From assembly GCA_018417955.1 (NCBI GenBank), contig JACTVC010000026.1:1-64000 (forward strand): a DNA stretch of 64,000 nucleotides, given 5' to 3'. The position numbers were made by a program, and so were the translations under genes. This document shows positions 45,601 through 58,010 of the stretch, piece after piece. Each line of letters opens with the position of its first letter. The first letter of the stretch is position 1. The notes under the pieces were generated by a model that did no database searches, was not told the DNA's origin, and worked only from the letters and a program-made list of their open reading frames with translations. This DNA is from Laccaria trichodermophora (lineage: Eukaryota > Basidiomycota > Agaricomycetes > Agaricales > Hydnangiaceae).

Positions 45601-46797
45601 GCTGAAGCGCAGAGACAACGAGACATGTTTGCGAAATTGCCTGTGACGTCTTTCCAGAACATTGAGAGGGGCGGTGGACCGTCGAGGACGAGGAGCGCGG
45701 GGCTGTTGACGCAGCTTTTGAATCCCCCGTTGGAGATTTTCCCGGTTAATCATCCGTATAGGCGGGGGTATAGTTCTGGTGAGATACGTGTTGGGCAGCA
45801 GGGTCAGGGTCAAGGGCAACAGCAGCAGCAGCGACAAGCTGGACCGTCTAATGTTAATGCGCCTTCTGGGCCGGCTAATCGTGCACCGGGTGGGATTAAA
45901 GTGAGCAAGAGCGCTGCTGCGCTGCCTATTTCGTCTCAGGTTCAGGTGGGCAGCGTGTATGGGAGGGGTGTGGCGTTGGCTGCTATGCCTACTGTAGGCC
46001 CAGTTGTGAATGGGAACGGGAACGCCAATGTCAATGGGGGAGGCGGGTACAGGCCCAAAGGACCTCCTCAAGGCCAAGAGCTCGAGGATGATAGTGGGAG
46101 CGAGGACGAGGCGAATGCAGGGATCCAGGTGTCCAAGAGCGTAGCGCAGGAGCGGTTAAAGGCCCTTGCACAACGGAGGGGCATCGTCACCCATGCAAAG
46201 CAAAGGTCCATGGGTGGTAGGCTGACGACGTTGGACGATAACGTCGTCCCTCCTTGGCTCAATGGTGGTCCCCAACCTGGTTCATCTACAGCTGCATACG
46301 GCCAACTTCGTCGACAAGTATCTGATCGACGTCCGTATCCCGAGGAACAACCCCCCACACCCACACCTATCCCCGTTGGACACCCGTACAACCTCCCTCC
46401 CCCCGCTGCGCCTTCCACGCCACGTACCACCCGTCGTCAAATGCTCCAGACGGAGATGTCGGAGAGTTTGAGGAGGAATTTGTTGTGGGAACGACAAGTT
46501 AGTAAAGTCAACCTTGTTGGGTATCGGGCGAGTACGAATGGGGGTGGTAGGGGTAATGTGTTGGGTGGTTTGAAGCCGTTGACGACGACGCCTAGTATGG
46601 TGCAGCTGAGGGCTAAAGGGGAGGCTGCTGCCACCGGGAATGGGGCGGCTGGTCCGTCTGGTGCGGATCAGACACAGCCTATTGATAGGGAGGGGAGGCG
46701 GAGTGGGGGGGAGGCGGAGGAGAAGGAGGAGAGGAGACGGTTGGCGATGGCGAGGAATAAGAGTTGGGCGGATGATTATCATTTTAAGGGGTGGTAA
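42668..46797 (+). CDS. AreA GATA-like (DUF1752) and DUF3295 domain regulator
   Basis: Four exons (42668-42761, 42846-43031, 43090-45314, 45376-46797) join in frame to about 1308 residues. Near the N-terminus, TKCKESLKDGRRLENISWRL followed by WYREL is the DUF1752 motif, named after the AreA nitrogen regulator. The C-terminal exon carries DUF3295 landmarks: RDMFAKLPVTSFQNIERGGG, LLTQLLNPPLEIFP, SESLRRNLLWERQVSKVNLV, and the ending SWADDYHFKGW. Between them lies a long disordered region rich in Ser, Thr and Pro, with Gln runs, a Glu/Arg alternating tract and a repeated LPQQLAAPLL phrase. Family members are nuclear or cytosolic regulators linked to nitrogen or stress signalling; this role is inferred. 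The start is the first ATG of the exon. It appears intact. Confidence 0.78.
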
Positions 46798-49031
46798 TCT
46801 GGGAAGACGCGCATGCTCGTGAACTTGAACTCGTTCTTTCTCTTTTGAATTTGCTTTCTTTTGGGTTTCATTCATCGCTTTCTCCTCCTCATGCACAATA
46901 ACAATCCTGATCCTACCAAACCAACTAATTGCCGGTCCCCCCCCCGTCCGTCTTCCATCCTCTTCACCTGTGCATGTTCACTGACACATTTACTATTTAA
47001 TTCCACATGTTCTGGTCGTGTTGTCACCATCATCCATCATCCTACCTACTATCCCCTTTTAATAACTCTCTCTTGCTTCCGTCTTTCATTTTGCACACTC
47101 GCCCGTACTCATTGCTTTTTGTAGTATTCTGTCGCTTCTGTTGTACCATCATTCTCTTGTGCCTTTCCGTTCGTTTTCGATACCATACGCATCCCTGACT
47201 CTCACCACATTGCATCTCGACTACTTGTTTGTCGATAGTGTACATAATTATCCATGGATTTCTTGCGCTAGGGGGGCCGAGCTGAGCTGTTGTCTGGAGA
47301 GTTCCGTGACCCGTACGTCGTTTGGTTTTTTTCGTTCGCATCATTACCGCCCTTTGCATTATTTAGGAAACATGAGCCTCTACGGTAAAGCTAGGGAGCC
47401 GAGCTGCCTTGTGAGCTGTGCGTCTTTCACTCTATTTCGTTGACTCATCGCAATTCACATTCTCTGGCCTGAAGCATAGGTCTTGTGTAAATCGAAAATT
47501 CCAATCGGATGGTACTACAAAGGTAAGACCCGGGATAGGTTTAACGACAAGAGGTTGCCTTTCCCCAACAAGTTGTAGTATTGACTCGGCTACCAGGAGT
47601 CATTTTGAATTTTTAACGCCCATCATTCGCTGAAGTTCCTCCCGGAACTTCCACATCCGGCGCATATGGCGTTTTCAAGTGATAGAGCTCCTGGACTTGG
47701 CGACGAATCTGAGCCTCCTTCAGTCTGCGATTTACCACATTAATGTAGCAATTATCGCGTCCTTCACGTTATGCGAATTATCTTTTTGAAGGTTCCGTAC
47801 TACATGCACAAGCCTTCGTCAGTGGTCACCAGGCTGGATCCCCGGACCGTCGCCTTGCGTAAATACTCTCTGTTGTCATTCGAGAATCGAGAGCTCGCAA
47901 AAACTTGAATAATACCCCTTCCCAATCTTCACAAGGCAATTCCTCATTTATATCGTTCAACCTGTACGTCCCGTCGTCCTGTGACTTTCAAGTTGCCCCT
48001 GACTTCTTCGCAGTCTTTTGGGATACCAGTACGCTGTTGTGGCTGGGAATTATTTCGATCCAAATTTTTTATGTCCACCGCTGACTCCCAAAATTGAGAC
48101 ACTTTTGCTGCTGCTGGATCTAAGTTACCACATCTCGCTCAAAGATGTTCCCAAAATATGCTGATTTCAGCCAAAATATGCTGATTTCAGGCCTTACGCT
48201 TTTCGAAGGAACTGCAAAAATTGTCCACGGGGACATGTTAACCTTTGAATTTCTTGATGAAGGCCTTTCAAAAATTTCGTTTCGATATCAGCTATGTTCA
48301 TTACTTTTTGATTCAGGTTTTGAGATATTGACATTGACATCAGATAGGTTCTCGGAGATGAACAAAAGATCAACACGCGTTTCGTGGCAGAATGGCAACG
48401 TTCGCCATCCTCGTTGTAACAATGCGACATCGTCTAATTACAGCTGGTGATGAAGTACTCATCGATTGACCTCTTTTGAGCTTCAGGGCGTATCCAGCAC
48501 GGGACCTTTCCAGCTCAAGCGTTTACCAAAACTCGCTTACGTCACTGTCGGTGGATCAAAAGCTGTAGCCTGGGTTGTAGCAAGTTTACGCACACCTTTC
48601 ATGATGCCGAGGAGTCCCAAGATTTTCACATATAAACACCGTTGAAAACGGCCTGTTTATCCCCCCCCCACCGAAATCTCCGCTTTATCCACGTCCCGCC
48701 CGAACGAGACAGTCGCTACCGCTTCCCAACTCTCTTGGAACTTCGACTCAAATTCCCATCTCAGGCTAAGCACGTGGTTTTCAGACGCGTCTATTGGATT
48801 ATCTGGATAATCGTATGTATACTTCAACTTTTACTGAATGAGAGTTCTTACTAGTTTCTCCCTTCAAAGACCAGCTGAAACTGCGGTCGGCGGCTACGGT
48901 GATCGACGGTGTCACGAACACTTTCTGACATGCCATTCAATCCTTGTCTGGCGGCGGTCCGTACTAGACTTTTTTGCACATAAGGCAACTGTCAGCTAAA
49001 GTGAGCCCGCCATCTAGATCTCTCCTATGTC
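46798..49031. other. Intergenic region, no recognised gene
   Basis: The first part is pyrimidine-rich and probably 3' untranslated sequence of the preceding gene. A perfect 20-bp unit, CAAAATATGCTGATTTCAGC/G, is tandemly doubled near 48152-48191. Nothing else was supported. Confidence 0.5.
48152..48191. repeat. 20-bp tandem duplication
   Basis: CAAAATATGCTGATTTCAG occurs twice in direct succession. Confidence 0.75.
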
Positions 49032-49550
49032 ATGAAGCAAAAACGATCCTTGAAAGCTCAGCATCAACTCATTGTCATCCCCAACCCTGCAATACTGCGG
49101 CAGATCATTTCCGCCGACTCCACATTTTTACGCATGCCTAAAGGCCTCATTCACGATGCTCTTTTCGTGAGCGGATTGATTCTAGGGTGGCTGGTGAGTC
49201 TCTAAGCGATCAACACGCTATCAATTGCAAAAGCCTCGTGACCTGGTCACCTATATCCAAACTTTCGGTAAGTTTTATCATTTGCTCCCTCTCTAGTACG
49301 ATACTGAATGAAACCACTGTCGAGCAAGTGGACGAACTTTCCCACTTCCCCACAAACTATCTGGAATACATATTACCATGACTTGGAAACCACCCGTTCT
49401 GGCATCCATTCGACAACCTTGGCACTTGCCCAGTATGTTTGACTGGAACGACGCCGCCAAATAGCAGCATTCGATTTGTACTATCTGCCTAATTCGGAAG
49501 TGAAAGTCAAAAGGCGAAACTACATCGGCGTCAACATCTCCAAAACATGA
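49032..49550 (+). pseudogene. Unrecognised coding remnant
   Basis: An ATG at 49032 opens NPAILRQIISADSTFLRMPK and GLIHDALFVSGLILGWL, followed by a gtgagt donor. A candidate second exon reads PRDLVTYIQTF before a gtaagt donor. Downstream the frame WTNFPTSPQTIWNTYYHDLE, then AAFDLYYLPNSEVKVKRRNY, is open except for one TGA near 49439. These look like pieces of one former gene, but I do not recognise the family and the exon phases do not all agree. Confidence 0.35.
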
Positions 49551-50869
49551 CTGCAATAACTTACATAGTTATTCTTGACAAACACAAATCTGGCTACTAC
49601 GAACCGATAATACGTCCTGAAGCCGTTATCCCGAAGTTATACATCACACTTGATAAATCCTGAAGTTGATCGCCGTGTTGGCGTCTCCTTGGTTCCTTGG
49701 TCTCCCGAAGCTCGCGAGAACAAGGTTTTTCGTTGTGTTGCAGCCTTGAGAACTCCCCGCCTCAGACTCAGTCATTGTATCAACAAAAGCCACATTACAA
49801 ACACCAGGGAAAGGACTTTGCTGAGGGCGCGGCCATGAAAGCATAGGAGATTTATCTTGCAAACTACGGGCGTAATAAAATCACGGATAGTAGATAACGA
49901 TAACGTCATGAAACTGAAGGAGCAATGCAAGTAAATATATTTATCCGACGCGTCCTCATGCATAAACAAATTCAAGTTGAAACAGAGGACCGAGGGACAG
50001 AAAAAGGAAGTCGTCACAACCGTGTATGTAAATTGAGATTGTAGGCCTATGATTCAGTGCACGATCGCCAGCCCTGATTAAGTTGTGCATGGGATGGGGA
50101 CGAGTCCAGATCATCATCAAGTTGGTCCTACTAGGAAAGCCATAAAGGGCGACATCTGAATTTTCTGACCTTCAGGGAACGACTGGTTGACACCCAGCCA
50201 ATTATTTCGCGGAAGGCACTCCAAATGAGTGAAGGGAGTGACCATGTACGGCAAAAAAACTCCGGATTACTCGGGAGGAGTACAAGGTTGACTACTTATT
50301 CCAATTCTGAGATATTCCTCACAATAAGAGGTTGTAGCATTTTTTTTCATTGGTCCCAAACCAACGCAAGAGTTTACCGATCGCCCTGTAACTCGACGCG
50401 CATCCTTATAATCGACACTTTGACTCTCTGACGCAAATTATTCGGAACTCTTAGGCCATATATGCAAAATGCAGGTACAAAAAATGTTTGATGGACAACG
50501 ATTACAACCCGTACGAGAATTACGGAAATGGCGCTTGACCTCTGCTAATAATTTGAGCGCGAAGCAGAGATGCCATTTAGAGATACGGAGTACGGGCTAG
50601 ACGTATGATAGTATCCAAGTCGAGACGTAGCTTCTAGCACATCTTTTCTTTTAAACTAATCTATGCCGACGGCGATGTATTCTCGTTTTCGCACTATAAA
50701 TATACATTCTATGGTTAACGTTATTTTTATCTGCCTATCTCCCGAAAAAAATGCGGTGACTGCTTCCAATAACACCAAAGCAGTCATCTCTAATTACATA
50801 CAGCTGTACGAAAACAAATTATCAATCAGAACAGAAACTAAAGAACTGGGTTCAGCGTGGACACAAGAA
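49551..50869. other. Intergenic region, no recognised gene
   Basis: Only short, unassignable open frames are present. It lies at the 3' side of the Myb gene. Confidence 0.5.
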
Positions 50870-52326
50870 TCAAAAAGGATCGCGACGCACAGGATAGGAG
50901 CTCTCGGGCTCTATTCGATGCCCCACGTATTGTTTGGGGTCGAAAGAAGAGTTTGTGATGTCCCAACTTTGGATTTCAGTGATCGGATCAACTTGGATCT
51001 GCAAAGCATCGAAATCCCCAAAGTGGTTGCCCACGAGGGTACCCTCGCTGATAGTGTGAGGCTGGGAATATGAGGGGTACAATTCCTGCGGTGATGCCTG
51101 ATAAATTTGGGAATGATCTATAATGTGCGTCGAGTCGGACATCATATGCTTGTAAAAGTCGTGGTGGAAAAGAGGGGACGAAGAGTAAGGCAGTTGCGAT
51201 TCATCTGGAAACGCGGAGAGCGTCTGGTGTGCGTTGAGGTCAAAGCATTGGTATGAAGTATCTGGTGAGGTAATCGAACGAGGAGGCGCCTGGATGCCGG
51301 TTGCCCTGTGATCGAAAGAAAGCGCCGGCGGGCTGTCCTCCGTGATCATCGATGACGAAGGTGGCCATCCTGATACATCAAAGTCGCATGGGAGTTGGGC
51401 GCTTTCAAGAGTGAATTGCACTGGCAATTGTCCCATAATCGGAAGGGAAATGGCGGGGGTGGAAGGAGATACGCTGGATGAGGAAGAAACACTCTCAGTG
51501 TTTGAGGACGGTTCGCTGTCGGTTGATTTTCTTCTCGGCCGCACACCTCGAGGATTCTCAGGATTGAATCGAGTAATGCTGTTATATCTATAAAGCCGGC
51601 GGTAAGGGTGCTGAGGGTCGGTGATACTAAGAATCCTACCTATTCTTTGCCGATAACCCTGTACGGCCAGGGAAGTAAGTCTTGACAATTTTTGTCCAAA
51701 CCTTCCCGTGCTCACTGACCGCTCGCAGCAGGAGCTCATCCTGAGCGGGGTTAGGTTGGCGTTAAGTCAGACAGTCAGGGTCATTAACATACAGAGTCTG
51801 GTGACCAAGTGGTGCGGTCGATTGCAGGATTGAGAGTATCCGTCCAACGTTTAGCGCACTCTATTTGACGCAAGTTATTATCAATAGTCAACAGAGAAGA
51901 AGAGGACTTACGGTCACTGTTTCTGGATTGGACGACTGAAGCAACAAGCGACCACCTAAGAGATGAACAAAGATCAGAAGAGGCCCCCGTCGGTCGATAT
52001 ACATTTGTCTAACCTTGTTCCGTACCTTTCGATCCCCTTCACCAGCTTCTCGTCCTCATCGGGAGCCCAACCTCCTTTGACGACGTCTGAGGCCATCTTC
52101 GCAAACCACCTCTTGCGACAGTCCTTGTTAGTCCTATTGGGCACATGCTTGGCGATTGCGTGCCATTTCGAAGGATTAGGGTTGTCTGGATCCTCTGATG
52201 TGATCCCGACATCAATCAGCATAGCTAGCGAGAGGAGGGCTAAATGAAATGCGGACCTCGTTGTACTGCCTCACGGAGGAGTTGGTCTTCGATAGTGGTC
52301 CAGGATCTACGTTCTCTGCAAAGCAT
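50870..52326 (-). CDS. Three-repeat Myb DNA-binding protein
   Basis: Six exons on the minus strand (52326-52257, 52194-52014, 51955-51912, 51860-51793, 51740-51640, 51587-50870) join in frame to 393 residues. Three SANT/Myb repeats are visible. Repeat 1 is RRSWTTIEDQLLREAVQR to KWHAIAKHVPNRTNKDCRKR. Repeat 2 is GGWAPDEDEKLVKGIERYGT to SLVASVVQSRNSDQCAKRW. Repeat 3 is TTWSPDSDELLLRAVSEHGK to WTKIVKTYFPGRTGLSAKNR. The spaced tryptophans and the recognition helices with N-D/K-x-C-x-x-R are clear. A basic stretch GVRPRRKS follows, then a Ser/Pro-rich tail. This is a nuclear DNA-binding regulator of the Myb/Bas1-like kind; its targets are unknown. The ATG at 52326 lies just before repeat 1. It appears intact. 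Confidence 0.85.
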
Positions 52327-55300
52327 TTGTTCGGTGGAAGGAATAACGCGAAGGAGCAAGGCTATAAGTATTGCGCGTTGGCATGTTGTGCTTAATATTA
52401 CTTTCTTGAAGGGGTCTCACTCGACCGGAAATCGGGGTGGCACGATTCCTTTCACACAAGTATAATGGATCGGGATCAATCGACTGTTTTTCTTCGAGAT
52501 TAGGATTTGAGATTGATGTTTTGCTTATGCATATCCGACGACTTCCAAGTTGAAGGGCAAGCGAGTCCTCCATGGTCCATGGAGATCGAGCTGTCGTCCA
52601 AAACCGCATGTTTTCTGCTCAAATTTGGAATTTCGCCTTGTCTAATGAGCTGCTTTTCAGAAACAAAGACAAAGATCTGACCTTCGGCAACTGATAGGGA
52701 ATCCTATCACTTGTGTGTAAGTATAGCTTTGTAAGTCGTAAAACAAGCGAAACTCCGCGAGCATGGTTACGTAACTCACTTTTCGTCCGTTTGGGACAAA
52801 TTATGCTCCTCGGATTTGTGTTTGGTGTTAATCCCATTCCTTTTCTACCATCGCCTGCCTGATTTAATGGCGGCGACTTCAGAATTGAACTTTTTGACAA
52901 TCGTGCGTGCTTCCTCTTCGTTTTGACAGCTGACGATACGGTCGAAATACAGACTCTAATTTGTCAGAGTTGCTGACAATGATAGAATCAACCTGAGGGT
53001 TGCTGTCCAGCAGAATGCCGAGCCGCAGAGCGCTAACATTCTCGTCGTAAATGACAGTGCTTCATATTGACACTTTTACGCTGTAAAGGCTGTACCAAAG
53101 GGACTCAACATGGATGTCTACCAAAATGGCCAAGTTGCTTTGATACATGCCGCGCTTCACGGCTTTCCATGCCAGCCGTTGCTCCCCAACACATCTACGT
53201 ATTTACTCTCTCTGACCCTGCTTAACTCTCAAAATTCCACGGAACAGCTTTACTTTGAAACGTAGATGGAATTATTTTAGCTACAGCCGCGTATAAGAAA
53301 CTGTTCAATTGTCATAGAGGCTGACGCTCAATGGAGATATGATATGACGGGCGATCAATTCTCCGAACGTTTTTCTTCAAGAACATTTGAGGAGAATTCC
53401 ATATGTGATATGCAGATAAAAAGAACTTTGTAAATCACAATTTTTGTGGGTTAGAGAGAAACCATGACGCCGTTGAGGACAGTGCTTTCTGATTACATTT
53501 CACCCAAAACAATGAAGCCGAGGAGCGAAGATATACGGTTCGCGACACTTATCTTGCCGCGAGACTCTGATTGTTACTTGTTACTCTGTTTAGTAGCCGA
53601 GACTTTCCGCTGAGAGATACTCTGATGTTAGGCTTGAATCAGCGGCCGGTCAACTCCGTTTGTTGAGTACGGCGGTCAATTATATCATCTTTATAGATAG
53701 GTAGAGCGAAAGAAATCACTGAAGGAGTGACGCCCAAAGGATCTACAGTCTTTGTATGGGGGAAATACATTTTTACGTCTTGCCTAGCGCAAGCGCCTCA
53801 CGCCTCGCTCATAACTTAAGCGCGTAGCCGACGCTGCCCACCGCCGCACCGAATTAATTCCCACATTTCGCAACAAAAAAAAACTCAGCAGGCAATGAAT
53901 ACATGCCTGACCGCGTGAGACCACCGCTTCCGAGTGGATTTCGGCCTCGTCGGAGTCTCCTTAGGCAAAATGTTGTTTCTTCCCCGCTCAACTGGATTAA
54001 TAGAGCTTGCTCACCGAAGAGTACGGAGGCTCAATATTGCACGTAGTTTTAAATGTAGAATTATAATTCACACCTGCTCCGCAACATCCCTCTTTTACAA
54101 TATTGAACGAACTTTCGTAACGAAAAAAAAAAGAGAGAAAGACACCCGATCGGAGATTTATCTGGAGGTGCTTTGCCATGTAATTTTGCACTCCACGAAG
54201 AGAGGGCCAATATCAGTGTAAGTACGTCATGAAAGCCGAAATATCTATCAAAACGAACAGCCGCTTCGTTCAGGGACAATTCAATTAACATGAGGAAAGG
54301 CGGGGTCGGACACATATCCACCGATTCCACCCTATAAAAATCAGGGGTGTCCAATTTTCTAACCCTTGCCGGCAAGTTGCGATGATACTCAACTCTATTT
54401 CTTCCCTTAAAAGACGTCAAGATAATCTTCTACCCGAAACGTTGTCCATTTCACTCTACAAAAGTCGGAATGGTGTGGATACGTTGACGTGATAGTTGAG
54501 ACTGGTCGGCGGATATCAAAATGATTGTCTTGGATGACCTATCATTCGTTGAGCAGTCACTTGATCCTCGCCCAACTACAGAAGATCGCAGTTTGAGAGA
54601 TCTCGAGGATTCTGTGTGGATTGAGTGAGTACAGCCTGAAGAACTCCGAATTAATGATTCGCAATGTAAAAGAGCGTAAAAATACCCAATTTAAAAGAAT
54701 ATTGACCAAAGGGTACGGCCTCGTTGTTCAGCTAGCTAGCGCTCATTTCCATTTGGCTGAAGAGGTAACTCTGCGACTTGAATAGGTTGTAAACGACACG
54801 CACTTGGGACATCGACCGTCCAGGCTCAAACGTCAAGTACACCAAAACTGACGATTCGCTCGTTGAAACCGATAAACGGAGAGAAGAGTAGGCTATAAAT
54901 TTGGAGGCCTAGATTTGACCCTTCTTTAGGCGTAAAATTTCAGTTTTATTGCAGTCCGATCAATTGTACGGCTCCATTTTACTTACATCGATAAACCACG
55001 CAGATTCGAGACGAGAACCCCGCTGCCACCTTGCGATAAAAAGTCCTAGTTTGGATAAACCTATCGCGCACATGCCTGGATTATTGCTGATGAAATTTCA
55101 ATGTCATGGACATGGATTGCAGGGTGAAGTTTCACTTCCAAGTATGACCCCTGGATCTACGTTAGGGAAGAGTGTGTATAATTTACACCTGTCGCGGTGA
55201 TGGGAAGCGGTGGGTCGACTGGTTGGGTGGAAAAGTTAGGATGACGCCTGTCATTTGTTCACGACCTCTCGTTGAATCTTCTTGGGTATAATTTTGGGCT

Positions 55301-55808
55301 AAGTACCACAGCATTTTATCGTGATTCGGCATACGATGGCGTTTTGGGTGGGCGTCGCGACGAGCGCTGAAACCATGTAATTGGGTACCTCTAGGAAGTT
55401 TGTCCTGACCGAGAACAAAAATAAGCGAAGAGAAGCTTCTAAGAAAGCGACGGGTTGATACAGGACTTCAAAAGTCAAAACAGAATTCGTAGTTTGGATT
55501 CGAGCATTTTACTTACGTGTTTCACGAGTTCCTTCGATATAGGAGGGAGTTTCCTTGGGATGATGTTTGTGGACCTGATAACGAAATGGCTGTGGCTTCC
55601 TGTATTGCAGTTCAAGATTCAGATATTCAGGTTTGAAAGTTTCTCGAAAGCGAGTTCCAGTCTCCAGTCAGACTGTGACAATAACACTCCCGTGACAAGT
55701 CGCGTCAAGCACGTGATGCTAATTTTTCGATCAGTTGCTGGTTTCTTCCTTCTTTCTTCCTCTTACCATCGTCCCCTGCCGATCCGATAGGAAACGAAGC
55801 TCTATACA
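52327..55808. other. Intergenic region between divergent Myb and GMP synthase genes
   Basis: Both promoters should lie here. A small open frame at about 54522-54627 (MIVLDDLSFVEQSLDPRPTT) ends at a gtgagt donor-like site, but no continuing exon keeps frame convincingly. No repeats or other genes were supported. Confidence 0.45.
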
Positions 55809-58010
55809 ATGGCAGAGATTCATGACCAATTCGATACCATCTTAATTTTGGATTTCGGCTCACAGGTGCGGTTCAGTCAAAGGCGTCGATTTAGCGTCAG
55901 ATGCTCATATTTTTACAGTACAGCCATCTGATCACTAGGAGATGTCGAGAGCGCAATGTATACGCGGAACTTATGCCATGCACGACCTTGATCAAGGATA
56001 TCAACTTCAAACCTAAAGGTATGTTCCGTTCAAATATCCCAATGCTCCCACATTGATTTACACACTCAGGTATCATCCTTTCTGGTTCCCCATACTCTGT
56101 ATACGATAAGGATGCGCCGCATGTTGATCCTGCTGTCTTTGAGCTCGGAATACCTATCCTCGGCATTTGCTATGGACTTCAAGTAGGTTTCAGGTTAGAG
56201 CCATATTCGCGTTGGACTGACATCATCAGGAAATTGCCTGGAACCTAGGTGGGGAGGTAACGAAGTGTGACCACCGTGAATATGGCTTTGCGGAGATACA
56301 GATCAATAAGATCGGAGGAGAAGAGTCTGTAGACGCCTTGTTTGAGGGACTCGGCGAGGAAATGCAGGTGAGCCTAGCCCTCACTGTGGCGATCAGTCTA
56401 AATGTCATGTGGCGGGTATTAGGTATGGATGTCTCATGGGGATCAGCTCTCTCAACCTCCTCCGGACTTCCATGTCATTGGCCACACGAGAACGGCACCT
56501 TACGCTGCTCTCGCACACAATACAAAACCGCTTTATGGGATTCAGTTTCACCCCGAAGTAACTCACTCCCCTCGAGGAAAGGAGCTTATCGCGAAATTCA
56601 TTCTGAGCATCTGTAAATGTCGACAAAACTGGACGATGGTGCCTAATCTTTGATCGCGCTTTCTTTTGTGATTGACGGCCGTTTGATAGGAAGAGTTTAT
56701 TGGAAAAGAAATCTCTCGTATTCGTGACATTTGCGGACAGAAAGGCCGTGTGATTGGGGCCGTCAGCGGAGGTGTTGACAGTACTGTCGCGGCGAAACTA
56801 ATGCATGAAGCTATTGGAGATAGGTACAGCTTCCCTTACTTTTTGAGAGCAACGGCTTTTGACCGTGTTCCAGATTCCATGCAATTATGGTCGACAACGG
56901 CGTGCTCCGTTTGAACGAAGCACAACAGGTCAATGAAATGCTCAATAAGGACCTGGGTGTGAACTTGACGGTGGTCGACGCATCAGAGTTATTTCTGTCC
57001 CGCCTCGAGGGCGTCGAAGATCCCGAGCAAAAACGAAGAATCATTGGTAATACTTTCATCAATGTTTTTGAAGGGGAGGCTGCGAAAATTGAGGCCGCCG
57101 CGGATGAGGAGGAAAAGGCAGGCGCGGCAGCCAAAGGCCGTGTTGAATGGCTCCTCCAGGGCACCCTTTACCCTGACGTCATAGAGAGCATCAGCTTTAA
57201 GGGACCCAGCGCAACCATCAAGACCCATCACAATGTCGGCGGTCTCCTCAAAGACATGAAACTCAAACTTATTGAGCCATTACGAGAATTGTTCAAGGGT
57301 ATGTCCGATAAAGCATTATCCTCCGCTACCTACTCAAAATGTCGGGTCATTCTCACTTAATCGGAATAGATGAGGTCCGGGCCCTGGGGCGTCTTTTGTC
57401 AATTCCCGCTCCACTCGTGCAGCGGCATCCGTTCCCTGGGCCGGGACTGGCCATTCGCATTTTAGGTCCCGTTACGCGCGATCAAGTAAAGATTTTGCAA
57501 CATGCAGACAGTATCTATATCGAGGAAATCAGGAAAGCAGATTTGTACGACCAGATTTCTCAGGCTTTTGCTGTATTGTTGCCTGTAAAGGCTGTGGGCG
57601 TCATGGGCGACCAAAGGACGTATGAACAGGTGCGTTTTTCGTGCCTCATTCCCACGTGGCGCTTTCTCTTCACAGGAAGGCGCTGATTGTTTATGACGTC
57701 GATGCCTTAGGTTATTGCGCTCCGTGCGGTCCAATCCGAAGATTTCATGACAGCGGATTGGTGCGTATCGTTCTAGTTGATTACTGGGAAGCGCCGCTCA
57801 CTTTTTCTACTTGTTATTACTATTGGATGCAGGTTTGTTTTCCCCGGTGATGTTCTCCGAAGAATCTCGTCGCGGATTACCAATGAGGTTGCCGGAATCA
57901 ACCGTGTTACTTATGATATCTCTTCCAAGCCGCCTGCAGTAAGTGAACTGACATATTTGATGTAACGCTAAGCACGTTCTTTCTTCCAATAGACTGTGGA
58001 ATGGCTGTAA
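55809..58010 (+). CDS. gua1: GMP synthase (glutamine-hydrolysing)
   Basis: The enzyme converts XMP, ATP and glutamine to GMP, the last step of guanine-nucleotide synthesis in the cytosol. Residues from the ATG read [19 protein letters not shown]. The class I amidotransferase domain has SGSPYSVY, the catalytic cysteine in LGICYGLQ and the His-Glu pair in [10 protein letters not shown]. The ATP-pyrophosphatase domain has the P-loop [14 protein letters not shown]. The dimerisation domain contains [38 protein letters not shown], and the end [16 protein letters not shown]. About ten GT-AG introns, all frame-keeping, were placed. The final exon encodes only TVEWL. All catalytic residues are present, so it should be functional. 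Confidence 0.95.

Noticed and set aside
54522..54627. Small gene upstream of GMP synthase
   Set aside because: A short frame ends at a donor-like site, but no following exon keeps frame convincingly.
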